The notes beneath the pieces were generated by a model. The model had not been told where the DNA came from and did not search any database. It was given only the letters and a program-made list of their open reading frames with translations. This document shows, one piece after another, positions 34,781 to 47,737 of a DNA stretch of 64,000 nt (its first letter is position 1; every line of letters starts with the position of its first letter). A program made the translations under genes and the position numbers. Origin of the DNA: Gnetum montanum (lineage: Eukaryota; Streptophyta; Gnetopsida; Gnetales; Gnetaceae); the NCBI GenBank assembly GCA_015680685.1, contig MNCI01036181.1, positions 443,951-507,950 of the forward strand, written 5' to 3'.

Positions 34781-35460
34781 TGATAGACTTAATGATGATG
34801 AGGTTAATATGCTACATCCAAACTTATAACCTAAGAGAATAATTAGATACAACATTATCTCATCTTGATAGGTCCTACTAAAAGGCTAAAGAAAACACCA
34901 TTAAAAAAAGACCAGTTGAAGATGATGTATAAAAATTTACCTATAAGAGGAAAAGAATGAAGTGGGTTGATACAAGATAAAGTTAGATACATTGCCAATA
35001 AGGAGGTTTTCATTATATGTGGAATATTTTCATTCCAATCACCAGAAATAAAGTATAAAATGTTATATTAAATTCATTGTGTACATGACCTAACTACATT
35101 ATTGTAAAATCTTACTATTCTAAACTTTTATGTTTGGAATTTGCAATTATGATGTATAACTATATTGATCTTTAAATACCAAATAGGTTTACAAATTCAC
35201 TTTGCAAAATATAGAATCATTTATTACATTTTAATAAACCTCATCCATTGCCTTATATATGATTGATTATGATTTTATTGAATTAAGTATTTTGCTATGC
35301 TAATTTACATTTTTCATTATGAAACTTATCCATTGAAATGATAAAATAAATCATTAAATAGGAAATTATTAAATAAGTATATAGCTATAAAAATATTAAT
35401 TAAATTCACAAGGTAGTTAGGACATGCAAGAGGATACTTTAAAAATAGCATAGAGTAATA

Positions 35461-35670
35461 AGAGCTAACCATATTATCAAGCTTGCATTAGGCAAAAGAG
35501 AAGACACAATGTAAAATGGTAGTAGAGCCAATGACCAATTAAGTTTCATCACCCACAATGCAATTAGACAACACACAAGCAGGTAATTTTGTAGTCATTT
35601 AAACCAAGGAGGAGGAGAGCTATCCAAATTATTAAGCTTGCTTACATTAGGTAGAACAAAAGAGAAACTG
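35461..35670 (+). repeat. Tandem duplication, offset about 155 bp
   Basis: GAGCTAACCATATTATCAAG...GCATTAGGCAAAAGAG recurs as GAGCTATCCAAATTATTAAG...ACATTAGGTAGAACAAAAGAG. Looser similarity also links about 35,340-35,400 with 35,990-36,060 (ATTATTAAATAAGTATATA in both), so the zone may hold an older, longer duplication. Confidence 0.6.
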
Positions 35671-36613
35671 TAACATCATATTCTAGTTGGTAAATAATCA
35701 TTTTTCTAAAAAATAATTTAAAATCCCAAAAAATGATCAATTTCACACATAAGCTCCTAATTAATTTCATACAGAAAGGGAAGGCTATTTCATCCATTTG
35801 TTCATATCCTATTATGTTAAAGCACTTGTTCCATTGAAGAGAATATTTATTACTCCTGTCAATGAGATCACATACTATGGAGGCACATATGCAAACTATT
35901 GTTCACTTAGGTTTTAGGACATGGTTATAAACAAATGGACAAGGTTACAATAAGTACATTTGACCTAATTTCCATAGATCCTCTAGAAATAATAAAATAA
36001 ATTGCTAAACAAAACATTATTAAATAAGTATATAACTATTTTCAATATTACAAATTTTCCTATGATAATCAGTAGACCATAAAGAAAGTTAATGATGTGA
36101 TCATTAAAAATAACCTTAGAACATAATATATTCTATATCTTAAATAAAAAAAATATTGAATAATATTTACAAGTTATTCACTAAAACTTAATAGCTTCTT
36201 AATGCTAAATTCATCACTAATAGGATCTACAATTGATGATAGTAATTTCCTATGTAGGTAATTGTCTCTATCATTATTCAAATCATATTGGATAGCTTGA
36301 ATAAAGTTTCCTTTATCCTTATCAAGAATTTTATCACATGTATCATCAATGATCGCAACATCTTCTTGTTTGTATTGAATACCATACATCTTGAAAAACT
36401 ATTTCAAAGGCTTTTGAAAAATTGGAAGAAAAGCCCCCTTGTGATAAAGTTTTTAGACTTGTGTTAGACACCCAATAAATTTAGGATTGGTATCAACATC
36501 CTTGACGAGATAATTTGTTATTCTTTCTACATTTCCAACTACATTGAAGACCAAAATGCATATTCAATTTCTTATTTCTTTAATTAGGTGAGAAACTCAT
36601 GCACACTAGGTTG
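35671..36613. other. Anonymous AT-rich DNA left of element C
   Basis: No recognisable gene. A 71-codon open stretch at 36,389-36,174 (minus) matches nothing I know. Confidence 0.5.
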
Positions 36614-36618
36614 AATAT
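36614..36618. repeat. Target-site duplication of element C (AATAT)
   Basis: AATAT lies directly before the first LTR base and recurs at 61,170-61,174 directly after the other LTR. Confidence 0.8.
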
Positions 36619-37668
36619 TATAGCAACAAAAAAATCTGGTGTGAGGGTTGAAGATCTCCATTAGAATAATTTAATTGACAAATCTACAAGCCTTAGAAAG
36701 GATCTATGAGCACTTCAAATGGTCTTGCCAATAGAATGAGGACTTAGAAGATCTAATACTTGGTAATAAAAAATACAAATGATCATCTTAATCTTAAAAC
36801 ATAGGGTGAAACACTGAAATGAGATAATAGACAAAATATGATAAAATAAAGCTAGAACTACAACTTTGATATTAATAATGTGAAATAAAATGTTATAAGA
36901 AAATATTTAGAAAATATAGATGATGGGTTTTCGAAAATCCACAAGATGCAATAATGTTTTTTAAGTTTAACATGATCACAAGGTATATTCTGCAACATAT
37001 CTACACTAATCTACTTCTTAACTTGACTTGTCTACTCTAGTGATCTATGCTATAGAAAATGATGATGGTTGTCATGGACTTTTGGGTGTCTACAGTACTT
37101 ACAAGTCTTAGGATCAACATATATGCAAAATTCCAAAATTTTCTTACATAAAATGGATCTTTGTTTTAATAGGCCTTGGGTTACTAATTTCTGATAGATT
37201 TCTAGCAAATTCCATTGCACATGAAACACATCCATGCAACATATGAGAAATTTTGGCTAATTTTTGCTATCAATATGCTACCTCTACACTTTATCATGTG
37301 TATACAATTAAAACCCAAACCTCATACGCTATCTTTCTAGGTTTCCTAGCATATAGAATTTTCATGCCTAGCATAAAAGATTAAAATACCAAATTTTTTA
37401 CATCTTGGAGTGTTCTTAAACTTTATAAGCTAGCATACATGGACTTTATAGCTTTCAGAGGCTAAGAGATAAGGCATTTATAGCTTGTGAAGCATTTATT
37501 TTAGCATCCACAAGTTGGAATGCATGAGATCTTATATTCTAGTAATGTAGGATCACAATGCAAGATTTTGGATGAAATATGGCAATTGTATCCACATTTA
37601 GTTTTCTGCCAAATTACAAAGACTTTTGGCTATGGGCTATAACATGAATTTTCTTTGGGGGTGTTTCA
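36619..37668 (-). repeat. Element C 3' LTR
   Basis: Aligns end to end with 60,119-61,169. Its low end reads TATAGCAAC where the other copy reads TGCAGCGAT, a decayed TG. The high end TTTCA matches CTTCA. Landmarks shared by both are AAAATGTTATAAGAAAA and AACATGAATTTTC. Many differences, mostly transitions, indicate age. Confidence 0.88.
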
Positions 37669-37682
37669 TTAGCCCCTCTTTA
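37669..37682 (-). other. Element C polypurine tract
   Basis: The minus strand reads AAAGAGGGGCTAA directly before the LTR's TGAAAC, in the same position and style as element A's tract. Confidence 0.75.
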
Positions 37683-38586
37683 TTGATGTTTTGAGGATTG
37701 ACCCAAGAGACATCAATAAAGAATGTGAGACACCTCAACAAGTTTATTACCAATGCTCTCTCTTTACACTTGATTCGATAGCTATTGATTCTTCCTTTTT
37801 GTTTGGACCCATTTGTTTTGCATTAGGCTTCATTGGCATCTTTGGCTTTCTTTGCAATTTTCTTTCCTTCTTTTCTCTTCTTNNNNNGGGGGGGGGGGAG
37901 AAAAACCTTCATTGTATTTTATTATCAAGGTCAAATATTTTTTGCTCACTAAATGAGATGCATTACATTTAGTGAACTTGATTCTTGCTTTCTTGATAAA
38001 CGAGATGTATTACATTTAGTGAACTTGACTAGTGAAGCATGTTGAAGAAGATGTGATTTGGCCATGATGCATGAATGTTAAACATAGGTTTTTAGTGTTA
38101 ACAAGGTAAGGAAGGCTACAATTTGGTTATTGGGATATGACACAAGAGGAGTAACAAAAGTGATGTGAGGCAAGCACTTTTGGCACACTAGGTCAGGCTA
38201 CCCAAATCTCGTGCATCTAGATCATGAAGTAACTCACTACTATGATGAGTTGTACCATTTTGATGACTTCAAGCTTCATCCTACAAGTGTAACACCAAGA
38301 GGATAAGAAAAAAAATTAAAGAATGCATGTAATTACAAGAGATTTCATAAGACCACATGAGGCAACATGTAGATATAGGCCATCACAAGTTACAACTGGT
38401 TTGACATGAGAAATCTGTATATTTATTTAATAGATTTCATATAGAGTTTGTAGTATCTTGTTATCTTAAGAGGATATAATAGGTCACATAGGTTCACTTT
38501 TAGTAAGTCACTAGGTCATTGATGTGAATCATTTATCCCTACCTACAATCAAAGGTAAACAAAAAATATAAGAAAACAAGTTAGTA
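37683..38586 (-). other. Element C 3' untranslated region with a small assembly gap
   Basis: No gene. Five N (37,883-37,887) are followed by a run of eleven G, likely a sequencing or assembly difficulty. The stretch to 38,586 is otherwise anonymous. Confidence 0.55.
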
Positions 38587-39880
38587 TTAGATATAATAAG
38601 GCTTGAGAGAGGAATGGTTGACTGCCATGGTCAATTGATCCTCATTCATGTCTATCAACTTGAATGCTTCATTTCCATAGGCTTTTGTGACTAGGAAAGG
38701 TCTATTCCAATTGGTTGAGAACTTTTTTGCATGCTTGTTAATGACATTGAGGACAAACTTTTCTTCCATAACTTTTCTTCTATTCAGATCATGACAATTT
38801 TTTTGTTTCAGCCTCTCTTGATATCATTCAATTTAAGCAAGTGTTTGTATTCATTAATCTTCTACTAAATCAAGGTTAATGGTACATAGCCTTATATTCT
38901 GCTCATCATTGATGAATTCAAATAGAGCTACCCTTTGTGATGAAACCTACAATTCAAGAGGAAAAACAACTTCAAATCCATAAATAAGGCTATATGGGAT
39001 GGTACCATTCATAGTTCTAAAGGTTGTTCTATAGTCCAAAAGTGCATGTATTAATCATTCATTCCACTTATGTCTACTATTCTTTAGCATCTTTTTAAGC
39101 AGGTTTATGATGAATTTATTTCTTACTTCAACTTGCCCATTAGCTTAAGGATAATACAGTGACAAAAATGAGTGCTTGATGCTTAATTGTTCACAAAAGG
39201 CTTGTGTTTCTTAGCTACTAAATTGTGATCCATTGTCAATGACTATAGTTAACGGTATGCTAGAAGAGCCACTATGCTTTATAATATGAGTTTACAGAAT
39301 TGTTGAGACATTGTCTTCCTCAGGAAAATAGCTTCAACCCACTTTTTGAAATATTCACTTATGATGATGATGAAGCTATGTCCTACAAAATACTTAGGCA
39401 TTATAGGTCCAATAATGTTAATTTCCCATCATTGAAATGACCATGTGAGCTAAGTAGTGTGTAACTCAATTGGTGGCACATGTATTAAGTTATTATGGCA
39501 TTAATAGGCATCACAAGTATTGACTTTCTATAGGCAGTCACTTTCCATATAGGGCCAATAGTATCCTAATCATCTAGTCTTTTATAGGAATGGCTCTTGG
39601 TCATATATGTCCTCCACATGTACCTTCATGAACCTATTGAAGGATTATGTGAGCTTTGATTTTGCCCAAGCACACCAACAATATGTCATAATAAGACTTT
39701 TGATAGAGTGTATTGTCAGCTACATTGACGTTGTTTTGATCTTTTACATCCAACATTCTTTTAAGAGGTAGTTAGCTTCTATGGAGCTCATCATGTTTCA
39801 GGTAAAATTTGATATCGACATACCACTCCTATTGAAAAACATTATCAATAGTGGCTATAAAGATGCTTTCAGTGTTCTAT
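38587..39880 (-). pseudogene. Element C integrase
   Basis: From high to low coordinate: VHEGTCGGH (zinc-binding region, near 39,620), ISEYFKKWVEA-like core in broken frames (about 39,340), IVIDNGSQFSS with the second Asp (about 39,230), and NGQVEVRNKFIINLLKKML with the catalytic Glu (about 39,130). HALLDYRTTFRTMNGTIPYS, YGFEVVFPLEL and the C-terminal FSTNWNRPFLVTKA...NHSSLKPYY follow (38,769-38,587). This is a long, well-ordered match to Tat-type integrases. Stops interrupt it every few dozen codons. Confidence 0.88.
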
Positions 39881-40480
39881 GAGATGAGAAGAACATAGTT
39901 CTTCATCAAGGAATGTAACTTACTAAACACATCTGGTGCCACACTTAGGACTAAGGTTGCAATTGCATCAACCAAGGTATTCTTGGTTTGGGATATATGT
40001 TGAATGCCGACATCTATAAACTATTGAATTAGTTTCTTGACTAGGTCATAATAAGATTGTAAATGTTTGGCTTTACATGCATAAACCTCATTGAATTGAT
40101 TAATCACAACTTGTGAATCACCTTTTATCATCAAAAATTTAATTCCTTGGTTACAAGCTACTATCATTCCTCTATCAACCTTTCATATTCCACCATGCTA
40201 TTAGTACATGAAAATTAAAAAAGATAAGTGAAAGGTTGGATTGCACCAAAGGATAATATTATGATGGTAATAGCATAGGCTCCATGGGTAGTGGAAGCTC
40301 CTTCAAAGTACATGATGTCCTTGTAACCTTTAGGTACCTCGTTGACAATGTTGACAAGCTCATCAAGGAATTCAGAATTAATGGATGCATTGTCCTCAAC
40401 CAAGGATGTTGTAAGTTGTGCAGATATACCTTGATCCTTTGCTGAGGCTTGGGAGATGTAATATAGATCAAACATAGTTA
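39881..40480 (-). pseudogene. Element C second RNase H (Tat-specific)
   Basis: DIMYFEGASTTHGAYA (about 40,300) gives the start, with Glu where the first catalytic Asp is usual. NSMVEYERxIEMIVACNQGIK and MIKGDSQVVINQFNEVYACK (about 40,190-40,080) follow, then HISQTKNTLVDAIATL (about 39,960). This is the extra RNase H that marks Tat-lineage elements; the GDS and late Asp positions are kept. Confidence 0.82.
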
Positions 40481-40961
40481 TTATGGCCTTTATTTGGGCT
40501 ATTCATTTACTCTCATATATATTAGTTATTATGGCTCTTAGTACATTGTCTTTGCATATGACATTGACTTGGCTCCTAAAGATGTAGTATCTCCACTTCT
40601 TCAAGGAGAATACTAGGGCTAGGAAATACTTCTTAACTTCTATGTATCGGGTCTCATAAGCTATCAATGTATGAATCAAGTAGTACATGGAAAGCTCTAC
40701 TCCATCATCTCATTTTAAACAAATTAGAGAAGCTATAGATGTGTTGGAGATTGCAAGGAAAATGTAACATTGTTTGTTCTTTTGAGGTGGATATACAATG
40801 GATAGTTGAGACAATTATTGCTTAATGTTATCAAAGGCATCTTGGCATTACTTAGTCCACTCATAGTGAACTCCCTTCTTAAGCAAGTATTGCATGGATT
40901 GCAGGTTATCCCTAAGTCTTGAGATGAAACTATGAATAAATTACAATATACCTGGTAAACC
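40481..40961 (-). pseudogene. Element C connection and first RNase H
   Basis: The open stretch 40,688-40,503 reads YYLIHTLIAYETRYIEVKKY, then FLALVFSLKKWRYYI, the ordinary Ty3/gypsy RNase H core. The region up to the RT is interrupted. Having this domain as well as the next confirms a dual RNase H arrangement. Confidence 0.75.
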
Positions 40962-41650
40962 TCATAGTTCCTTAAGATTACTAGGTACTACCAAGTTGGT
41001 TATGGACTTAACCTTGTCAAGATTGACTTGTATCCCTACCTTAGATACTATGAAGCTAAGCATTTTACCCATTTTATCACTAAAGACACACTTCTTAGGA
41101 TTGAGCCTAAGCACGTATTTAATACAACATTGTAGTACTAAGTTAAGATCACACATATGGTTGCTAGTTATCTTGGACTTAACTGTTATGTTATCAACAT
41201 AATCATTAAGTAATCCTAGCATGTAATTACTAAATATGTATTTCATGGCTCATTGATAGGTTGCACCTACATTCTTTAGACTAAATGAAATCATGGTATA
41301 ACAAAAGGTTCCTAAAGCGATCATCAAAGTCATGTATAGTTGATGTTCCAAGTTGATCCAAACTTAATTATATCTAGACAACATGTCCATGAAGCATATT
41401 AAGGCATGGAAAACTATATTATCAATTAGATGGCCAACACTAGGTAATGGAAAATTGTCTTTAATGATTGCCTTGTTAAGGTCTTAGAAATCAATATAGA
41501 TGCAAATGCTCTCGTTCTTCTTGGGAATCACCACTATGTTAGACAATCAATCAGTGTAATCGATTGCTTGGATGAAACCAACTTGGCAAAGTTTCTTAAT
41601 CTCATCACAAACTACTAAGGAAAAATTTGGTTAAATTTTGTGAACCTTTT
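40962..41650 (-). pseudogene. Element C reverse transcriptase
   Basis: From 41,560 downward: NIVVIPKKNESICIYIDF, DLNKAIIKDNFPLPS, FMDMLSRYNxVWINL, SFSLKNVGATYQ, then LLNDYVDNITVKS (41,190-41,201) and LRLNPKKCVFSDKMGKML. The YVDD active site reads YVDN, so one catalytic Asp is lost, and stops are present. The RT begins right at the edge of the foreign block, with no protease before it here. Confidence 0.88.
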
Positions 41651-41699
41651 GTTTAATAGATTTGGTATTAGGGTCAAACAAAGCAAAATAGGGTACAAT

Positions 41700-41960
41700 G
41701 AGGTCAAGTAATGTCATGAATCATGAAAAATGACATTAGATGATATTGAATGAAGTTAAAATGACATCTAATGATGTCAAATGGTGTCAAAAAAATCTGA
41801 ACTAGATACAATAATGTAAGAAATGATGCAAAATTACATGATATCACTTGATGTTAAAATGTAGGCAAACATGGTCAAATGACGATGTAAAATGGTACCA
41901 AACGATACCAAATGATCTTGGATGTGGTCACACTAGGTCAAATAAAGTCTAATAAGGTTG
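41700..41960 (+). repeat. Degenerate ATGATGTCAAA-type repeat at the edge of element C pol
   Basis: Repeated short motifs of the form AATGATGTCAAA, AATGACATTAGATGATATT and ACCAAACGATACCAAATGAT, irregularly spaced over about 260 bp. It lies just upstream (minus sense) of the RT where the foreign block begins. Confidence 0.6.
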
Positions 41961-44900
41961 ATAATATTAGAAATAATATTTTTCATTTTTATTTTGGAAT
42001 TTTATAATTGAAAAATAAATTATAAATTGCTAAAATAAGTGAAAACTTAAAGAATATAGGTTGCAAACTAGTAAAACTAGCAAAAAAAACTAAAGAAACC
42101 TTAGATAAGATAAATCTTAAATTGTCAAAATGAAATGAAATAAAATAAGATAATAATAATAATAAGCTAGTGCGGATTATTATAACATAGAAAAAACTTA
42201 TAAGAATCTTGTGAAAACTAGAATCATCAATAGCATAACATTATTAAAATGAGAAAAATGCTTAGAAAAGTGGGTTTTAAATTTTATTTTATTCTTTGGT
42301 GAAAAGAAGATCGTACCATTCATCACCATCACCTCAAATTTATCTCTAAGATTTTTAAGACATTTTGGACATCACAACCTTTCCTTGTTTCTAAAAATCT
42401 TGTAGAATCTATATGAAGGAAATGCCAACCTTCTTCATCAAAGTCCTTTGCAAATTACAAACATGATGAAACTCTTAAACCTAGGCTTTGAACATTTGTT
42501 GTTGGTTAATCATTCTTTTTCTAATGAGATTCAATTGTTCTTCAAGAAGGACTCTCAATAAATTATGCATTAACAATAAGTGAATGTGCATGCATGAAAT
42601 GGGATTCACATTAGTCAAGGATATGGCTAGAGATCTAGAAGAAACATCTATGCTTTCTCATCCATTTTTTTTCTTTGAAATAATGTGACACCATTTCCAA
42701 CTATTGATGCGAGTATTTGGGCCAAGAGGCAAACTAATGCATGACACCCAAAAGAAACACAATTTTGCAAGGCTATTCCTAAGTGGAAGAGGAATGTGAC
42801 CAATAATCTAAATGAAATCACTAAATTTGAAATTATTAAATTATTTTCAAAAAGAAATATTGAAGATGAAATAATTTAGAAAGATAATAATATTTTAAAA
42901 AATAAAAAGAAGCAAAGAAAAGAGAACTTAGCAGATTTATTAATGATTGCAAGTAGCCATGATGGTAGTACATTGTAGTTGCAACAAGTTGCATTGATAG
43001 CTTCCAAACAACAATACCATCCAGTAATGAATAATAGAAATAATAGAAACAATCATCCAACAACAACCGATTGCAGGTAACAATACCAAAATCAAGTAGG
43101 TAGTTGCATATAGTAAAAACAAGACTAATATGGAAATGGAGAAGGGATATGGGATTGGGAGATGGTGGGATGGAACAATAGAAGGGAAGGGAGAAGGAAA
43201 GGAGAAGCAAGATATAAAAGCAAAAGAGAGAAGTCAAGAGACTTTGATTTCTCCTTTCTTGATCATATCTTCTTCATCTCATATCCTTTTCATCTCTATG
43301 TGTATGGGCTTTTATAGCTCTTACAGTCTTCTCCTACTCCTTATTTTTCTCTTTGGAAGAGAAGCATGGTTGCCATGTGTCTTAGGAAGTGAAGCAAGGA
43401 TGCCATGTGTCTTTACGCATGGGAGTTGGAGACATGATTTATCTTCAACTAATTCTTTGTATCTTCCAAAATCTTTACAACTAATCTCCAAATATGCTTT
43501 GTGATATGAATCTTTCCATGCTTGCCACTTATCAAAAAATAAAGAAACTCAAAGTATTTGTAAAATCATAAATTTTAGCATTTTTTTAAACTCAACATCA
43601 TGCATTCAACATTTACAAATGAAATAAATCAATGAAACATGCTTTAAATTAGTTTACAACACTTTCATAGATAGACTCACTGGTCAAGTCTAGAATGTGA
43701 ACTCATGTAAGTTGTTTGGTTCATTGTCCATAATACAAGGATCTTATCTCCAATGTATAAATGCATAGAAAATAACAAATCTTGCAGGTCCATCTATCTC
43801 CCATCTTTCTCCAACACAAAGGGATGTGTTAAATTTTTAGGTTAAGTTTCTCTCACCAATGACTGCTACTCACAATCGTTAAACCTAAGAAACAAATCAA
43901 TAATCAAGGTTCCAAGAAAGTGCAAAGCGGTCTAATTCATTAGCAATCTTAGATGGTTTGTGTGTCTTCACATGGATTTTTGTACAACATGCAAGAGATT
44001 GAAATCAAAACTGATGAAAATTTCAAAGATCACCGAAAGAGATGCAATGTAATGGGCCCTCCTCATTTAGTGACATCTATGATTTCCAAGAACATTCTCT
44101 ATATCAATGTTGCTTATAACTATGAAATCATTTTTTTTATTGGGGACTGTAGTTCAATCAAGGAAGATGCCTTTTCATTTCCTGGGTACTATAGAGTGTA
44201 GAAGTTCCTTAGATTAAATAACTACCACATCATGAATTAAATGGTATGGCCTTCCAAATTTACTCTTCTTTGAAATTTGTATCCCTTCCTCAAATTGATT
44301 TGAACTCTAACCTTTGAAACTAAGATTCCACTCCACTAACATCCCATCTCTTACAACTATGGACAAGTCCTTGGTATGTTTATGTGCTTTCTATGCTTTA
44401 TGCTAAATAATATGCTAAAAGTGTATTGTCAATAGCATCATAGGATTTTAGAATGAATACTTATTAAGATTTGATAATATACAAGACTATATAGTTGGAC
44501 TTTAAAAATAAATTAGAATAGAAAACAAAATATTTCACAAAATGATATATGACATATTTCATTAATATCAAAGAAGCTTTAGAAAATAGCAATGAAGAGG
44601 AACAATTTAAATGTGCTTGTGAATTTTCATTCTCCCAACCACTCCTTGAAAACACCTCTCAACAAGTTTGTAGAATCAAGTTACAAGTTTCACAAAATTA
44701 TAGCATTTGCACATAGAAAGCTACATTCAAAAAGTAAAATGAAATGTGACCTTTTTAGGGGTGGGGGGTGGGGGGGCACGTAGATGTTAGGCCCCAAAAA
44801 GAAGTTTTATTAATAGTAAAAGATCATCAAATACATAAGCCTCATTAAGTCACAAAGACAAAAAATATGAAAAACTTAGATTAATGGGGATGAAACTCTA

Positions 44901-45239
44901 GGAAACATTCTCATAAATAACCATTTGTAAAAGGAAGAAATCCAATTTGGGGAGCTACCATCCACCAAAACCAACCAACCTAGTACAAGAGAGAGTGGAA
45001 AAAATTTGGATGAGGCAAATAGCACTCAATAAAAGATAGATAGACATCCATATGATGACTCCACTCAAATTTAAAAAGGAAAGCTTCTATGCAAAGATTC
45101 TTATTGAAGAGGGTTGCTTGAATGCACAGGTCTTTCCCAAGGCTATAGGAGATTAATCAACTGATGAATATTCATCTTGAATTTTGAAGCTTGAGATTTG
45201 AGTTGGAAATCAATGAGGCAAAAGATCTACAATTTCTCC
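41961..45239. other. Anonymous DNA inside element C
   Basis: No gene is recognised. Positions 42,160-42,180 have a small AAT run, and 43,130-43,215 is GA-rich. Open stretches at 43,237-42,836 (minus) and 43,953-44,201 (plus) look compositional. The stretch below the LINE (44,780-45,239) may be LINE 3' UTR. Confidence 0.45.
44758..44776 (+). other. G-run with quadruplex potential
   Basis: GGGGTGGGGGGTGGGGGGG: three long G-runs separated by single T, in otherwise AT-rich DNA. Confidence 0.6.
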
Positions 45240-46560
45240 ATCATTATTAGATGACATATATTAGAATAATCAATCCTTTGAAACATAGCATTACATCTAC
45301 ACTTCCAAATGTAATATAGAATAATAGGCTTTATAACTTGTCACAAAAATTTAAAATTAGCAGAAATGGTGGCCAAAAGGCCAAATATAACATCTTCTTG
45401 AGATAGCTTGCATAATGGAATTACTTTAAAAGTCCATGTCCACAATGTTGTGCAAAGGGGCAATGCCAAAACACATGAACAAAGTCCTCTTTACCACCAT
45501 AAAGAGGGTAATTAGGACTATGAATCTCAAGATATTCAAGATGTTTGTCGATAGGTAAACCTTGGTGAAGGAGACACTAGAGGAATTACTTAATTTTAGG
45601 GAGAGTTGGTAGTTTTCAAATACATTGGAAGAGGGGGATCTAGAATTGTTTTGACTCTTGTTTATGCCAAGACTTCTTACATTGTTGAATGGTACTTGAT
45701 GAGTTATGCAAAAAGTGAAAGGGGACATGTGACTTTTAAGGTAGAAGTGTCAATCCATTCATCCATTGAAGGCCATGAAAAGTTCTTTGCATCGAAATAT
45801 CTAGTTGCAAATGGCAATTAATGAAGGTATAAACCTAAGCCAGGAAACAATGCATTGCTTTAGATACCCCATACAAATTATTAAACTCATCCCTTAAAAT
45901 CCAATGATCGACAAGTTGAAGACAACTCAAAGAAATAACTTCCTTCCAATACTAAGAGGTAACAACCTTAGCATTTGTAATGGCAAGAGGAACAAGCGAC
46001 AAAGGTAACCACAAGAGACACAACTTAGAGAGAAGACTAGGATTGATCTTGACATTAGTCCAATCTATATAACAATGTAGAATTTTCCAAGCCCTCCTAA
46101 TGCTTTTGAAAACATGACATCTAGGAATAATGATAATGTGGGGGGAGAGGATCTAGTTAACGAAGTTGATTCCTTTCCAAAAGGGCTTATTTTTGGGAAA
46201 TGCTTGTTGAAGCCTTAATTGGAGGAGAGTCCTAATAATGTCTAGGGCATCTAGATGCTAAACTAACTACTTAGCAACTAAGGTAATCCCCTGCTTAAAA
46301 GAGTTCAAAAGACCTAAGCCACGCTTATTCTTAAGAAGAGTAACAATATTCTAGGCGACATGATGGAAGCCTTTCTGAGAACCTTTAGAGGAACACATGA
46401 AGTCATGAAAACATGCAACCCATTTAGGCACCAACAATACTATATATCAAATGTAGCGATTCCATTCGAACAAATTTTAAGCAATGCATAGTAGGAGCAC
46501 TAAAAATTAAAAGAAATAGAGCATAACATTCAACTTTGCAACTTCTTCAACCAAGTAGAC
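45240..46560 (-). pseudogene. LINE (L1-like) RT C-terminus and zinc-binding domain
   Basis: The minus strand reads NKRGLGLLNSFKQGITLVAK (about 46,290), equivalent to the GGLG block of plant L1-type LINEs. Then come LRLQQAFPKNKPFWKGI, SIRRAWKILHCY and LCLLWLPLSLVPL. FxCLLHQGLPIDKHLEYLE and GGKEDFVHVFWHCPFAQHC (about 45,470) follow as the terminal zf-RVT-type motif, whose first CxxC has decayed to YPLY. The tail reads YIWKCRCNAMF. Frameshifts and stops occur. Only the 3' half is present, as usual for truncated LINE copies. The endonuclease and the catalytic RT core are not seen. Confidence 0.75.
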
Positions 46561-47472
46561 ATGGATGCACCTACAGGTGAGGTGTGGCTAGCAATAGTAA
46601 CCTACAAAATGGAAGTGTTGGAATGAACTACATGGGGCATTAAATGATAACAAGTGTCATGGCAACAATGCCAACAACACCAACATACAAAAAGAGTACT
46701 AGTGTGGTGTGATTTGGTAATGACAGTAAGATTCGGTAATGACAATAATCTAATTAGAATACCACTTTTAGTCTAATTGTTGTGAATGCACAATTGAAAC
46801 TAAGGTCTTGTCGTTATTGAGGATAAGGCCACATTCATAGGCGATGTTAGCGTTAATACCAACATTCAGATCCATAACATAGGATCCAGAAATTTCAGGG
46901 CACAACTTTACTGGCAACTTTCGTTGGTTTAAAAGTAGCATCGGTGTTGGAAAATTAATATAACAGCTTCACTCACATAGCACATGCCGAACTAGGTATC
47001 CAAATATATATTATTTGGAATAGGAGTTTTGGAATCTTAAATTTTTTTTAGATGGCTCTGAAATGCATATTTATTGTCTCTTGTGGCTTTAACCTCTTGC
47101 AGGGATGATAAAGCAACCATAGTAATATGTCCAATGTCTTAGAATAAATGGCTTTTCCATAGAGCAATGCCGTTATTTTTAATTTTCTTGAAGGATCCAC
47201 CCCGTTTTCTATACGCAACCTCAAAGACTTAGGGTTCAAAATCCTGGTACAAGGTCGCCTCTGAAATCCAGTGAATAAATACTACAAAAAGCTCTCAAAT
47301 CCATTTCCGATAACGTTTATCATTTTAATCAAGAGATTCCTAGTTTTCAACAAAGTTCAATGACAGCAGTAGGCACGTAAAAAGCTTGGAAATAAAGAAG
47401 ACAAGCAACTACCATGCCAAGAGATAGGGCCAAAACAAACTCTCAAGGCCCTAAAATCTTGATGCTAAAGAA
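46561..47472. other. Anonymous DNA between LINE and compact LTR element
   Basis: Less AT-rich than the window average. A minus-strand open stretch at 47,239-47,048 and text such as GSYVMDLNVGINANIAYECG near 46,850 look coding-like but are unrecognised; they could be upstream LINE sequence. Confidence 0.4.
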
Positions 47473-47477
47473 CATTG
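47473..47477. repeat. Target-site duplication CATTG (left)
   Basis: Identical to 48,889-48,893, flanking the compact LTR element exactly. Confidence 0.92.
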
Positions 47478-47585
47478 TGTTGATACCAACACGTCCATGC
47501 TTGCTTGGCATGGGGCCTTTGTTTATTTTATAAAGAAAAAAGAGAATAAAAAATAAAAAAATAAAAAAATAAAAAAAAGATAGGT

Positions 47586-47615
47586 TACCCTAACCCTAAA
47601 ATTAGCTATAAAAAG
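47586..47615 (+). promoter_or_regulatory. Telobox-like motif and TATA box in element E 5' LTR
   Basis: ACCCTAACCCTAAA (47,587-47,600) resembles plant telobox elements and is followed by TATAAAAAG at 47,607-47,615. The same pair occurs in the other LTR (48,309-48,337). Likely the element's promoter. Confidence 0.55.
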
Positions 47616-47737
47616 CCATCAAGGTGATGGAGTTGAAGGGGGAGGCAGAGGAGAAGTCAGGCCAGGAAGCCCTAGGCCAATGAGGCCAGGGCCATGAAGC
47701 CTTGGACTAAACCCTCTCTCTTCCCAAATTTTCTTTT

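Noticed and set aside
42836-43237. 133-codon hydrophobic minus-strand frame
   Set aside because: Opposite a GA-rich stretch; composition alone gives Leu/Phe/Ser/Tyr-rich open frames, and no motif or homologue is recognised.
47587-47600. ACCCTAACCCTAAA as an interstitial telomere
   Set aside because: Only two repeat units, duplicated in both LTRs next to a TATA box; better read as a telobox-like promoter element.
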